Positions 1 through 9,324 of a stretch of DNA of 64,000 bases are shown here, one piece after another. Below the pieces are notes generated by a model. It was not told the DNA's origin, did not search any database, and saw nothing but the letters and a program-made list of their open reading frames with translations. Made by a program: the position numbers and the translations under genes. How positions within the stretch are numbered: position 1 is the first letter of the stretch; every line of letters begins with the position of its first letter. This DNA comes from Salegentibacter holothuriorum (GTDB taxonomy: Bacteria; Bacteroidota; Bacteroidia; Flavobacteriales; Flavobacteriaceae): the NCBI RefSeq assembly GCF_900168045.1, contig NZ_FUYY01000002.1:1-64000 (forward strand), in the 5' to 3' direction.

Positions 1-55
1 CACCCGGGATTTCTTTTCAGTATTTTTGGGAACTTGTTTCCGCTGTAAGCGGCTG

Positions 56-87
56 CAAATATACAATGCTTTTTCTTTATCTGCCAA
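56..87 (-). promoter_or_regulatory. Bacteroidota-type promoter P1 (leftward)
   Basis: On the minus strand the -7 box TATATTTG (63-56) matches the consensus TANNTTTG exactly, with a -33 TTG at 87-85 and a 21-base spacer. It is followed by the GC-rich discriminator CAGCCGC and then a small inverted repeat (CCGC/GCGG). A GC-rich discriminator is typical of strong, stringently controlled stable-RNA promoters; assignment to an rRNA or tRNA operon beyond the left edge is inference. Confidence 0.65.
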
Positions 88-194
88 ATGTTTTTTGAAA
101 AAAATTTTGACTTATTTTTAAAAGCAATACCATTTAAAAGAACTTCAAAACAACACCGCTTTTTAAAGCATAACACTCGTTGTTTTTGCGGCTG

Positions 195-224
195 CAAATA
201 TACAACCTCTTTTGATTCTGGCAA
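195..224 (-). promoter_or_regulatory. Bacteroidota-type promoter P2 (leftward)
   Basis: Minus-strand -7 box TATATTTG (202-195), -33 TTG (224-222), 19-base spacer, then the same discriminator CAGCCGC as P1. It lies 139 bases upstream of P1 in the direction of transcription, so the two form a tandem array. Confidence 0.65.
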
Positions 225-351
225 GCAAAAAATAAACTTTTTTTGCTTTTATTTTTTTAAGCTTTCTCAATCCTAAAAAAAACACCGTATCCAAATATGT
301 AATGAACTTCCCGCCTTATCTCTCAACCCTCGTTGTGTCGCAAAGCGGGTG

Positions 352-381
352 CAAATATACTGCTGTTTTTTAGATGCGCAA
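352..381 (-). promoter_or_regulatory. Bacteroidota-type promoter P3 (leftward)
   Basis: Minus-strand -7 box TATATTTG (359-352), -33 TTG (381-379), 19-base spacer, followed by CACCCGCTTTGCG. This start region is almost the same as that of the promoter at 13051-13081 upstream of lysS. It is the outermost of three tandem leftward promoters. Confidence 0.65.
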
Positions 382-531
382 CTATAATTTTAAATTTAAT
401 TATTTTTCAGGATTTCCTATAAAATCATTGCATCTTATCCTAATTTCAGTAGCATAGGAGACACCTACAAAATAATTCAACATTTAAAAGGTTAAAAAAG
501 GTCTAAAAGAAAATAACTTCCGCAGAAAAAA

Positions 532-2451
532 CTAGAGAAAAAAGTTCCAAACAACACCAAATCGTATCTGGAAATCGGCATAAGGATAGCCGGGAGCAAC
601 AAAGTTATTATTCTTATCTATTAAAGAATTTAAATGCTGCAGTTTAAAAAAGATTCGAGTTTGATCTACTTTTCCATTAAAAAAGAAATCCACTACTGGA
701 TAATTACCAAATTCGGCTGAGTTCTGCACATAAAGTTCAGCTAACACGGGATCGTAGGCATTCATATTGTAATTCGTAAAATATTTAAAGGTAAATCCGG
801 TTTGAAGGTAAAGCGCCTTATCAAACCATTCATCTTTATAATATATAGTATTACGGGTCACAAATTCAGGAAGGTTTAATACCGAAGCGCCGTCCATTAC
901 ATTTTGATACATTAAGGTATTATCTATTGCAAACAAACCAAAATCAAAATCTTTACTGGCCTTTAATTTTAAATACCTAACCTGGTCTCCAGACTGGAAA
1001 GGCTTAACCAGCCTATCTTCTCCTTCAGTGAAATAAGTATAGTTCTGAATTTGGGTTAGCCTAGCTTCAATATTAAGCAATTTTTTAGAACGCAATTCTC
1101 CGTATATACTTTGTGTGTTTACATTATCAAAATTGTTTTGCCAATTGTAATTCACATAATTACTCTGATAAAGAAGAAAATTATAATTGGGCATATGGCT
1201 GTTTTGATTAAAACCAAATTGCAACCTGTTCTCCTCATCAAGGCTATAACCTGCCTGCGCCGCAAAATAGCTACCGGTAAAATCTCCAGCCAAATTAAGC
1301 ATAGCGTCTGCCTTCACATCAAAACCACCTATACTCTTATTATATTCTCCACCTATTGCATAATTTACTCCGGTAAGTTTATTATTAATAGTGTCGTTTT
1401 CACGAATATAAAAAGTCTTATACCCATACTCAAAATTTTTGACGGCAGCTTTCGCCTTTACTTCGCCTAAAGTTTCATTAGACCATTGTACATAGCCCTC
1501 ATTATAAAACTCGGTTAAACGAACGCGGTCTCTTAAATTAGTTTGTTGAAAAGAAGGCCCAAAAATCTCATTTACGGAGTTAGTTTGAAGGAAATCAAAC
1601 TTTTTATAATCGTGATTAAAAATATGCCCAACTTTTAGCGCATTTGAAGATAAAGAATCTGGTTTAGCAAGGTGATAATAATGATCCAGATAGAAACGCT
1701 TTCCATATAGTGTATTTTCAGCATTTTCAAAATTCATTTGCAAAAGGGAACGGTCTTCAAATTCCTCTTCTTTATCAATGTATTGCTGAAGAGCTAAATC
1801 TGAAAAACCACCATTTTCCTGATTCATTAGATCATGCGAGACAAAGTGTGATCTTAAATGATACTTCTTATCTAAAGTTTTATAAGTAAGTCCGAATTTA
1901 AAAATCCCGGTACTGGTAAGCATGTTTTGATATCTTCCTAACGCACGAACACCTTTATAACCAACAGAAAAGTTCAATCTTTCAGAAGTATTCATGGTAA
2001 ATAAAACATCTAGCTGCTGACCTTGCTCTGGCACCGTTTTAAAGTAAGCTTCTGTAAAAGGTGTAGGCACGTGATAGTAATTAATGTCTTCTACATCAAG
2101 AAAATTATAATGCCTCGCCTGGGCGCCAAATTCGGGATATAACTTTTGTGCGTCAAAATCTATCCCCAGTTTGTTATAGGGGCGCCCTGTATTAGAAAAA
2201 GACAATAATTCAAAATTATCTTTTCGCCGATAATTAAATTTATAATCTTTTTCTATGGTAAGCGTAGTATCTACAAAAGTAGTGTCATTTGCTATGGAAA
2301 TAATTTTGTAAGCGGAAATTGGAGGTTTAATGGTGTCTTCTTGCTTACTTGCGTTTTCGGCATTTTGGCCTCCGGGACCGGCAGAAGGTCTAATTTGCGA
2401 AATAGCCACTAAAGGAATTAGTAGAAAAAAAAACAGTGTATAAATTTTCAT
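532..2451 (-). CDS. Putative beta-barrel porin
   Basis: Predicted outer-membrane beta-barrel protein of about 639 residues, resembling the Bacteroidota putative porin family (Porin_10-like). A start at 2451 is preferred over one 21 bases further upstream, because it gives a direct Lys-led signal peptide (MKIYTLFFF...) ending near Ala-Ile-Ser-Gln. After a linker rich in Pro, Gly and Ser, the rest alternates polar and aromatic residues in short strands (many Tyr, Phe, Asn) and ends in Phe-Phe-Leu, as expected for an outer-membrane barrel. It stands alone on the minus strand, with more than 350 bases separating it from the lipoprotein gene upstream. The transported substrate cannot be told from sequence. 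Confidence 0.75.
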   Translation of the reverse strand: MKIYTLFFFLLIPLVAISQIRPSAGPGGQNAENASKQEDTIKPPISAYKIISIANDTTFVDTTLTIEKDYKFNYRRKDNFELLSFSNTGRPYNKLGIDFDAQKLYPEFGAQARHYNFLDVEDINYYHVPTPFTEAYFKTVPEQGQQLDVLFTMNTSERLNFSVGYKGVRALGRYQNMLTSTGIFKFGLTYKTLDKKYHLRSHFVSHDLMNQENGGFSDLALQQYIDKEEEFEDRSLLQMNFENAENTLYGKRFYLDHYYHLAKPDSLSSNALKVGHIFNHDYKKFDFLQTNSVNEIFGPSFQQTNLRDRVRLTEFYNEGYVQWSNETLGEVKAKAAVKNFEYGYKTFYIRENDTINNKLTGVNYAIGGEYNKSIGGFDVKADAMLNLAGDFTGSYFAAQAGYSLDEENRLQFGFNQNSHMPNYNFLLYQSNYVNYNWQNNFDNVNTQSIYGELRSKKLLNIEARLTQIQNYTYFTEGEDRLVKPFQSGDQVRYLKLKASKDFDFGLFAIDNTLMYQNVMDGASVLNLPEFVTRNTIYYKDEWFDKALYLQTGFTFKYFTNYNMNAYDPVLAELYVQNSAEFGNYPVVDFFFNGKVDQTRIFFKLQHLNSLIDKNNNFVAPGYPYADFQIRFGVVWNFFL

Positions 2452-2560
2452 ATATAAAAAGGACTCCCACAAAAGTAAAAATAAAAATCACAGCAAACAG
2501 AAATTGCAAGAAACAAAAAAAATAGAGGTCCGTATGCTTTTGCTTTACAATTACCGTAAC

Positions 2561-2736
2561 TAGGTATATTTTTCAAGATGAAAAAGTCTTTTTAAGATTA
2601 CCTATAGGAAAAACTGTATTAATTCCAACGGTATATGAAGGAGTAATTTAAGCTGCAAGCGAGCAAAAACTATCGGTTAGACAAACAGCTAAAGAAATAC
2701 TTTACACCGATATGTTATAGGTAAACCAAGTTTATA
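2561..2736 (+). other. Possible decayed coding fragment
   Basis: One plus-strand frame reads protein-like text (for example RLPIGKTVLIPTVYEGV, then KLSVRQTAKEILYTDML) but is broken by two in-frame stops and has no credible start. This may be a remnant of a lost gene or chance. No family is recognised. Together with the terminator at 2746-2779 it accounts for the 366-base gap 2452-2817, in which no intact gene is seen. Confidence 0.2.
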
Positions 2737-2745
2737 GAAATAAAA

Positions 2746-2779
2746 AAGCCGCCTAAAAAATTAATTTTTTAGGCGGCTT
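2746..2779 (-). terminator. Rho-independent terminator of the SusCD operon
   Basis: A perfect 34-base palindrome with arms AAGCCGCC-TAAAAAA and its complement, lying 38 bases past the stop of the last gene of the leftward operon. In the minus direction it is followed by a T-rich run (TTTTTTATTTCTA). A-runs on the other side make it potentially bidirectional. Confidence 0.85.
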
Positions 2780-2817
2780 ATATACATTTAATACTAACTA
2801 TATCTTACAGCATCAAG

Positions 2818-3552
2818 TTAATCAGCACTAGAACTTCCACCAAGAGTGAAAGCTTCGGTTGCTTCCTCATCAAAATCACCAGGAATAACAACAAGCTCTT
2901 CTCCAGCAAAAGTAAGAGTTACAGAACCCTCGTTAGGAAATGTAAGACCATCTCCATAAGCATCAAAAATGCTAAATGTATAATCTCCATCAGGAAGACA
3001 TCTTTCTACTGTAGCACTTGCAGCTCCTTCTGCATAAGGACCACCTTCCAAAATAGTGTTTCCATCTGTGTCTTTAACATTCCAGGTAGTTTCATTAGCA
3101 TAGCCGTCAAAAACAAAATCAATCACCAAAGGACTATCACAAGATAAAGAAACATTTAGTTGAAAATCATCTCCGGTAGAAAAATTCTCCTGCGCAGCAA
3201 GGCCTATAATAAGGCTTTCTCCATTAGGACTAAAGTTAACATCCTGAACATCTACAGTAAAAGCAGCTTCGTTAGAACCACCTGGTATAACTACAGTTTC
3301 AGGCAGAGAATATGCAGCAGGACTCATGCTAGAAGATTCTCTTACTACTATATCGATAACCCTATCTTCATTTACAATATTAGCTGTATAAACATTTAGT
3401 TCATAAGATGTACTTCCCCCCAATTCAACCTTAATATCTGCAGGACCTGCTTGAAGCGCTGCATAATTAGGTGAAGTAAAATCACTTTCATGATCACAAC
3501 CTGCAAAAGACAGTGCTAAGGTCGCAACAAATAACAATATATATTTTTTCAT
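2818..3552 (-). CDS. Lipoprotein with PPC-like C-terminal domain, third gene of a SusCD operon
   Basis: Secreted lipoprotein of 244 residues. The signal peptide ends in a lipobox (SFAGC, Cys19), so it is probably anchored in the outer membrane. Residues about 25-125 look like a beta-sandwich of the Calx-beta/DUF1735 kind found in surface glycan-binding lipoproteins. Residues about 135-235 resemble the prepeptidase-type beta-sandwich with the acidic turn DAYGDGL, common in secreted Bacteroidota proteins. It follows the SusD gene by 27 bases and ends at a strong terminator, so it is the last gene of the susC-susD operon. A role as an accessory ligand-binding surface lipoprotein is inferred from position; the ligand is unknown. 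Confidence 0.75.
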   Translation of the reverse strand: MKKYILLFVATLALSFAGCDHESDFTSPNYAALQAGPADIKVELGGSTSYELNVYTANIVNEDRVIDIVVRESSSMSPAAYSLPETVVIPGGSNEAAFTVDVQDVNFSPNGESLIIGLAAQENFSTGDDFQLNVSLSCDSPLVIDFVFDGYANETTWNVKDTDGNTILEGGPYAEGAASATVERCLPDGDYTFSIFDAYGDGLTFPNEGSVTLTFAGEELVVIPGDFDEEATEAFTLGGSSSAD

Positions 3553-3579
3553 AATTGTATTTATGTTTTAAAATTTAGA

Positions 3580-5109
3580 CTAATCGTTCTGCGTATTAAT
3601 CGCGGGGTTATAGATAATCTCTTCTTCCGGAATTTCGAAAGTTAAACGCTCATCATCATAAGGAATCGCTTCTCCAACAAAAGACAAGTGGTTTGCTCCA
3701 CGCACCACTGTTTCTTTATTTCTCTTCAGAGCCAAGTAAGACTTGCCTTCACCCCAAAGCTCAATACGAGTTTGTAAATAAATTTCATCCTTAAGTGCTG
3801 GTCCCGAAAGTGCATCAAGATATGATGTATCGTCCAATCTTAAATCTAAAATAGCAGCTAAAGAAGTCCTAGCTTCAGCATCCATATCCAGATTAGCAGC
3901 TGCTTCGGCATTTAATAAGTACATTTCGGCAATTCGCATATAGACTAAGTCTAGAGTAATTACCTGAGACGGCCCTCTTGGTACTCTTGCAGGGTCATAA
4001 AATTTCCCCCATGGTTGAAGGAAGTTGGACGAAGAAGGGTCACTCATAAATTGGTTCTTTCTTACATCTTCATCTGGAATCTGACTGTAAAGCCCGGCAT
4101 CCATAGCCTTATAATCACCATATCCAGCGTAGCTATAAGAGAAGTAATCCATTTGTCCCCACCAGGACAGCAAACCTACACCTGAATCTGAAGTAAGATC
4201 AACACCCCACATCCATCCTGGAGTATTCACATCATTAAAACCTCCTCCGGTTGGGTTATCTACATCGTCATCGGTTCTGTCGGCTCTTGCAACATCCTCC
4301 GCTGTCATAATGGTAAAAGGAGTATTAGTAATAACATCATTAGTCAAATCCTTAACCTCTTGCCATCTATCACCCTGAGCGGCTAATACATAAGCTAATA
4401 TACCTTGAGCCACTGGCTTATTAATTTGGTTTTTTGCTGATCTATTAAAACCATCCAACAACGATATGGCAGAATTCAAATCATCCTCCATTTGCTTATA
4501 GATTACAGAAGCTGCAACCTTTGGCCCGTTTTCATCCTCTGGCAAAAGATAAATTGGTAATATCTCTTGACTTGGATCATAAGAGTTTTGGTAGTATTGA
4601 GCTAGGTAAAAATAAGAATGTGCTCTCATTGCTTTTGCCTGACCGAGAATATACTTGTTTTCATCGGTTTCAGGAATAGCATCATTCCCTCCAACAGCTG
4701 CAATCACTAAATTTGCTGAACGAACAAGGCGATAGTAATATCTCCAGGGCATATAATTTCTTCCACTAGTAAAATCTAGAGGTGCCTGGAATTCGGTAAT
4801 ATCAGATCGATACCAACCAAATGAACTTACAGAAAGCGCAACGTCTCCTGACAACATATCTCCGAAAATATCATAACCTTTCTGACCAAAATCGTCGTGA
4901 TTGGTAGTACCACCAGATCCATCTTCAAACTGTAACGAATAAATACCCGTTAAAGTTCCGGCAAGTACATCAGCATTGGTCTCACCGGCTTCAGAAACTT
5001 GCTCCTGTGTTAAAAACTCTGAGGGCTCCTTCTCCAGGTAGTCCTCGCTACACCCCACTAACGTAAGCAGTGCAGATGACAGCAGTGTTAATTTAAATAT
5101 ATTTTTCAT
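3580..5109 (-). CDS. SusD/RagB family nutrient-binding outer-membrane lipoprotein
   Basis: SusD-like lipoproteins sit as a lid over the SusC channel and deliver ligand to it. The 509-residue product has a signal peptide with lipobox (TLVGC, Cys20), then the typical SusD opening DYLEKEP, a TPR-like helical body (for example GQAKAMRAHSYFYLAQYY near residue 155) and a C-terminal SusD/RagB domain with RIAEMYLLNAEAAA near residue 390. Length is usual for the family. The gene starts 18 bases after the SusC stop, so the two are co-transcribed. No glycoside hydrolase, peptidase or regulator lies beside it, so the substrate cannot be predicted. Confidence 0.93.
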   Translation of the reverse strand: MKNIFKLTLLSSALLTLVGCSEDYLEKEPSEFLTQEQVSEAGETNADVLAGTLTGIYSLQFEDGSGGTTNHDDFGQKGYDIFGDMLSGDVALSVSSFGWYRSDITEFQAPLDFTSGRNYMPWRYYYRLVRSANLVIAAVGGNDAIPETDENKYILGQAKAMRAHSYFYLAQYYQNSYDPSQEILPIYLLPEDENGPKVAASVIYKQMEDDLNSAISLLDGFNRSAKNQINKPVAQGILAYVLAAQGDRWQEVKDLTNDVITNTPFTIMTAEDVARADRTDDDVDNPTGGGFNDVNTPGWMWGVDLTSDSGVGLLSWWGQMDYFSYSYAGYGDYKAMDAGLYSQIPDEDVRKNQFMSDPSSSNFLQPWGKFYDPARVPRGPSQVITLDLVYMRIAEMYLLNAEAAANLDMDAEARTSLAAILDLRLDDTSYLDALSGPALKDEIYLQTRIELWGEGKSYLALKRNKETVVRGANHLSFVGEAIPYDDERLTFEIPEEEIIYNPAINTQND

Positions 5110-5127
5110 TTTGTATTTTTTTTATTT

Positions 5128-8100
5128 TTAAAATTTAACCCTTACTCCTGCAGTAACTGTAGTTAAAGGAGCATATAAACGACGCCCTGAGTTAGCATCT
5201 TCTGCGGTATTCGGAAGAAAACCATCTCTAGCAGTATTCACGTAAAGGTTATCTCCAGAAACATAAAGGTTCACATATTTAATTCCTGTACTTCCAAACA
5301 TCTCTTCTGGAATAGTATAACCCAATCTTACGTTATTAAGAGCCAGATAATCTGTACTTGTCACAAAACGATCAGAAGTGCTAGTTCCATTAACAAAAGC
5401 ATTATCTGTTAAAGCAGGAACGTTTGTAATATCTCCTGGATTTTGCCACCTATTAAGGATATCAGAATGATAATTGTTACCTACAGCACCAAAACGGTCG
5501 CTCATTAATTCCGCATACTGAAAATCTACCGCGTGTCCTCCAAGGCTATATACTACTTGCGCACCAAAATTGAAGTTTTTCCAGTTTCCGCTCAATCTCA
5601 TACCACCCCTTACATCTGGAATTGCAGATTTACCTATATACTTTTCTGTGGCATTAGCATAAGTATCAGTCACTTGTCTTTCTACGTTAGCATCTGGATT
5701 ATCGTGCATGTAGATAGCCATAGTTTGAATGGCATCTTCACCTGAATCAAACAACCCGTTAGCATTAGCATCATTAAAATACTGATACCAAAGCGGCGCT
5801 CCATTTGAAGGATCTACACCAGCATATTCTCTAGTGTAAATTTCGAAAATAGATCTTCCTTCAGAATATGCAAAAGGAGCATTTGATACATCTAAAATTC
5901 TTTTTTCACCCGTAGAAGGATCTAAAGGCATTTTTGTAATCTCATTCTGAAGAACTTCACCATTAACACTAAGATCTAAATTGAAATCTTTAGTTTGAAC
6001 TAAATGACCTGTCAAGTTAAATTCTAAACCGGCATTTCTTAAATCCCCATCGTTAACGGTAATAATAGCAATACCCTGAGAAGGACCTACTCTACGCTCA
6101 AAGATCTGATCTTCTGTATTCTTAATATAATAATCTACAGAACCATCTAACCATTTACCTAAACCAAATTCTGTACCTACCTGGAACATTTTAGAAGTTT
6201 CCCAGGTAAGGTCTGGATTTCCATTATCTAAGGTAGAAAGTGAAATTTCATCGTTAAGGTTATTGATACTATACGTATCGTACCCAGAGTAATAATCTAC
6301 CCCTGCTTCATCCCCGGTAATACCGTAAGAAGCTTTTAACTTAAGAAAAGAAAATAAGTCGCTGTTAGCAAGAAAATCTTCATTAGACGCTACCCATGCA
6401 GCACCAACAGATCCAAAAGTACCCCACTTCTCGTTCACGAAACGCGATGAACCATCACGACGAACAGATCCAGTAAGGTAATAAGTATCTAAATAGTTAT
6501 AGTTAACCTGACCGAAATAAGATTCGATAGACCTTCCTTCATTATATCCCGTAGCCGGACTTGCTGCAACTACATAGTTATTTAATTCATAAATATCTGC
6601 AGCAACTGCTTTAGTTTTAAATGCATCATTGTAATTTAACTCAAAATCATTTGACTCGTGTGCTATTAAAGCATCAACACTATGATCTCCAAATTGATTT
6701 TCGTAACGTAGCAACTGTAAGAAGTTAGTTGTCAACTCTTGGGTATCAACTTTAAATAAAGTACCTCCATCCCCTTGTGCAGTACCATAAAATGGATTAT
6801 CTGCGCTTGTATATCTATCCATAGAATACTGAGCTCCAAATTTGGTCTCAAAAGAAAGATGATCTGTAAGAGTAAAATCTAAAGCAAAACTTCCGTTTAA
6901 CTCGTGTCTATCTGTATTAACATAATCATACAACGCAGAACCAACAGGGTTCAATCCATCAGATTGTGGTCTTGTTCTAAATCCTGAGAAACTACCATAA
7001 TCGTACTGATTTCCTCCAAAAATAGGATCTGGCACTAATTCACCATCATTATCTCTTAAAAATACTCCAAAAATAGGAGCGGTTTTATCAGCAAATTCAA
7101 AAACGTTTTCAGATCCTACAGTCTGCCCGTTTTCCATTTGCTCTGAATAAGCATAACCAATATTAGCTGCTACATTCAACCATTCTTTAACTTGAGACTT
7201 TACATTTAAACGGGTAGTATATCTATCATACCCAGTATTAACCGCATAACCATTATCATTAAGGTAACCTGCAGAAGCAAAATAAGAAGTCTTCTCGTTT
7301 CCACCACCAAAGCGAACGTTAGCTTCAGTTCTAATAGCCGCATCAAAAGTTGCATCTTCGTATCTCTCTGGAGTATATTTTCTAGTCACCCCATCTCTAA
7401 CCATACGAGTATCAGGATTAATTAATTCTGAAGCAGAAGCTGCATTCCAAAGATTATAGCCTGCAGGCACATAGTTATCAGTAAATAATCTAGAGTTAGC
7501 ATATTGTACTGGATCTGCAGCACCGGTAATTCTACCACGATTATAAATACCTTCCCAAACTAACCCAATATAAGATTCAGGAGATTTTATCACATCATAT
7601 CTTGGGATCACCTGATCATTTATACCGGTTTTCACATCTACCTCAATATAATCCTCTCCAGAAGTTCCTGTTTTAGTAGTAATTAAAATTACCCCGTTTG
7701 AACCACGCGAACCATAAATAGCAGTAGCGGTAGCATCCTTTAAGACCGTAGTTGTCTTAATATCTGCCGGGTTAATAGAGTTAATACTTCCAGAAAATGG
7801 AACACCATCTACTACATATAATGGGTCACGGTTACCGTTAACAGAACCAAAACCTCTAATTCTAATAGTAGAAGCAGTACCTGGTTGCCCAGAGGTATTG
7901 ATCACATTAACACCAGCAACTTCCCCAGCCAAAGCCTGAGAAACGTTAGCAAAGTTCTTGGTTTCTAAGTTTTCTGTATCAATAGTAGTTGCAGAACCAG
8001 CAAATGACTGTCTGGTTGCGGTACCATACCCAACTACTACAACTTCACTTAAAGCAGCAGCATCTGTACCAAGCGTAATGTCATAAACATCAGCCGCACC

Positions 8101-8355
8101 AACAGTGACTTGCTGAGTACCAAAACCTACATAACTAAATGTAATAACATCACCCATATCTACGGAAAGACTGTACTCACCATCAAAATTAGTTTGGGTT
8201 CCATTAGTCGTACCCTTTTCAATAACATTTACCCCGGGTAAGGGTAAACCATCTTCATCGATAACCGTACCGGTCACCACTTTTTCCTGTGCAAAAGTAA
8301 ATTGCACTACAAACGCTAATAATAGCGTAAGAATTCCATGTAATTTGTTTTTCAT
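5128..8355 (-). CDS. SusC/RagA family TonB-linked outer-membrane transporter
   Basis: TonB-dependent channel that imports large nutrients together with SusD. The 1075-residue product has a signal peptide ending FTFAQ (about residue 22), a carboxypeptidase-regulatory-like domain (about 26-100; VTGTVIDEDGLPLPGVNV), the family signature SEVVVVGYG (about 103-111), a plug domain (about 135-230; RIRGFGSVNG, PLYVVDGVP) and a large barrel ending in the terminal aromatic strand VTAGVRVKF. Length and order are canonical for SusC. There is no N-terminal signalling domain of the type that works with an anti-sigma factor, and no regulator beside it. It is the first gene of a three-gene leftward operon. 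Confidence 0.95.
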   Translation of the reverse strand: MKNKLHGILTLLLAFVVQFTFAQEKVVTGTVIDEDGLPLPGVNVIEKGTTNGTQTNFDGEYSLSVDMGDVITFSYVGFGTQQVTVGAADVYDITLGTDAAALSEVVVVGYGTATRQSFAGSATTIDTENLETKNFANVSQALAGEVAGVNVINTSGQPGTASTIRIRGFGSVNGNRDPLYVVDGVPFSGSINSINPADIKTTTVLKDATATAIYGSRGSNGVILITTKTGTSGEDYIEVDVKTGINDQVIPRYDVIKSPESYIGLVWEGIYNRGRITGAADPVQYANSRLFTDNYVPAGYNLWNAASASELINPDTRMVRDGVTRKYTPERYEDATFDAAIRTEANVRFGGGNEKTSYFASAGYLNDNGYAVNTGYDRYTTRLNVKSQVKEWLNVAANIGYAYSEQMENGQTVGSENVFEFADKTAPIFGVFLRDNDGELVPDPIFGGNQYDYGSFSGFRTRPQSDGLNPVGSALYDYVNTDRHELNGSFALDFTLTDHLSFETKFGAQYSMDRYTSADNPFYGTAQGDGGTLFKVDTQELTTNFLQLLRYENQFGDHSVDALIAHESNDFELNYNDAFKTKAVAADIYELNNYVVAASPATGYNEGRSIESYFGQVNYNYLDTYYLTGSVRRDGSSRFVNEKWGTFGSVGAAWVASNEDFLANSDLFSFLKLKASYGITGDEAGVDYYSGYDTYSINNLNDEISLSTLDNGNPDLTWETSKMFQVGTEFGLGKWLDGSVDYYIKNTEDQIFERRVGPSQGIAIITVNDGDLRNAGLEFNLTGHLVQTKDFNLDLSVNGEVLQNEITKMPLDPSTGEKRILDVSNAPFAYSEGRSIFEIYTREYAGVDPSNGAPLWYQYFNDANANGLFDSGEDAIQTMAIYMHDNPDANVERQVTDTYANATEKYIGKSAIPDVRGGMRLSGNWKNFNFGAQVVYSLGGHAVDFQYAELMSDRFGAVGNNYHSDILNRWQNPGDITNVPALTDNAFVNGTSTSDRFVTSTDYLALNNVRLGYTIPEEMFGSTGIKYVNLYVSGDNLYVNTARDGFLPNTAEDANSGRRLYAPLTTVTAGVRVKF

Positions 8356-8696
8356 TATTATTTAAATTTGAATTAGCCTTCGCCAAAAATCATAATAAAT
8401 TCTTAATAAAACAAATGATTTTTCAATTGAATTATCATTTAATTTATTAAGGCTTTTTTAAAAGATGTAAAAATATGAACGTTTATGGACTTATTTTTTT
8501 ACGAATTCAGCAAAAAAATGACAATTAAGCAGAACCTGATTTTAAGTAGCTTATAAGCATTTTAATGCCAAAAGAGCGATATCTAGGACAATTTACTATG
8601 CATGCCTTGTATTTTTAAAAACTGTACATATAATATATACGATTAAAAAAAGGCAATAGTTTTGTTTTAAACCGGGATTCTTATAATTTTTGCACC
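8356..8696. other. Divergent intergenic region between susC and rnhB
   Basis: AT-rich spacer of 341 bases between the leftward SusC gene and rightward rnhB. It must hold both promoters. Only the rnhB-side promoter (8662-8692) can be pointed to; on the susC side no exact TANNTTTG box at a good distance was found. No gene or clear repeat is seen. Confidence 0.5.
8662..8692 (+). promoter_or_regulatory. Candidate rnhB promoter, nearly leaderless
   Basis: TTG at 8662-8664 is followed after 19 bases by TAATTTTTG (8684-8692), which is the -7 consensus with one extra base. Transcription would start at or within a few bases of the ATG at 8697, so the messenger may be leaderless or start from the second ATG at 8706. 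Confidence 0.4.
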
Positions 8697-9293
8697 ATGT
8701 TAAAAATGTACAACCTTCCATGCCAGATTGCCGGCACCGATGAAGCCGGTCGCGGCTGCCTTGCAGGCCCGGTAACTGCAGCCGCAGTGATCCTCCCAAA
8801 GAAATTTAAGAACAAACTGTTAAATGACTCTAAACAAACCAAGGAAGAAGACCGCAAGAGTCTTAAAGAAATTATAATAAATGAATCGATTTCATATGGC
8901 ATTGCACACGTATATATGGAAGAAATAGACGAAATAAATATATTAAATGCTTCTATTTTAGCTATGCATCGCGCCTTAGAAAAATTGCAGTGTGAACCTG
9001 AGCACATTATTGTAGATGGTAATAAATTTAAACCTTTTCGCAATATTCCACACGAGTGCATTATAAAAGGAGATGGGAAATTTTTAAGCATTGCTGCCGC
9101 TTCTATTTTAGCAAAAACCGCTCGGGATGAATTTATGAAAAAGATACACCAGGAATTCCCAATGTATAATTGGCAACAAAATAAGGGATACCCAACCAAA
9201 GAACATAGACAGGCCATTAGGGAATATGGAAGCACTCCATATCATAGAAAAAGTTTTAAACTCCTGCCGGAGCAACTCAAACTTAGTCTATAA
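8697..9293 (+). CDS. rnhB: Ribonuclease HII
   Basis: Endonuclease that cuts the RNA strand of RNA-DNA hybrids and starts removal of ribonucleotides from DNA. The 198-residue product has the full type 2 RNase H active site: Asp15-Glu16 in GTDEAGRG, Asp107 in IIVDGNK, and Asp144 within [11 protein letters not shown]. Length matches bacterial RNase HII. The start at 8697 is nearly leaderless; the in-frame ATG three codons later is the alternative. The next gene, a lipoprotein, begins 31 bases downstream, so the two are probably co-transcribed although no functional link is evident. Confidence 0.96.
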   Translation: MLKMYNLPCQIAGTDEAGRGCLAGPVTAAAVILPKKFKNKLLNDSKQTKEEDRKSLKEIIINESISYGIAHVYMEEIDEINILNASILAMHRALEKLQCEPEHIIVDGNKFKPFRNIPHECIIKGDGKFLSIAAASILAKTARDEFMKKIHQEFPMYNWQQNKGYPTKEHRQAIREYGSTPYHRKSFKLLPEQLKLSL

Positions 9294-9324
9294 CTTTTAT
9301 ATTTGTTGAAAATCCAGTAGTTCT

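Larger units (their letters stand above)
1..531. other. Intergenic region with tandem promoters, no gene
   Basis: No credible coding sequence is visible. The region is AT-rich and carries three copies of a motif reading TATATTTGCA(G/C)CCGC on the minus strand, each listed separately as a promoter. They point left, out of the window. The tract 382-531 between the outermost promoter and the porin stop shows nothing else recognisable. The 62-codon open frame on the plus strand across this stretch runs over two of the motifs and has a low-complexity Phe/Lys-rich product, so it is not accepted as a gene. Confidence 0.6.

Noticed and set aside
88-276. Plus-strand open frame of 62 codons at the left edge
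   Set aside because: It runs over two promoter motifs, is Phe/Lys-rich low complexity, and resembles no protein; judged a chance frame.
1-531. tRNA or rRNA gene near the left promoters
   Set aside because: No tRNA cloverleaf or rRNA sequence was recognised inside the window; such a gene, if any, must lie beyond the edge.
8681-9235. 184-codon minus-strand frame across rnhB
   Set aside because: Antisense shadow of rnhB, whose active-site residues are intact on the other strand.
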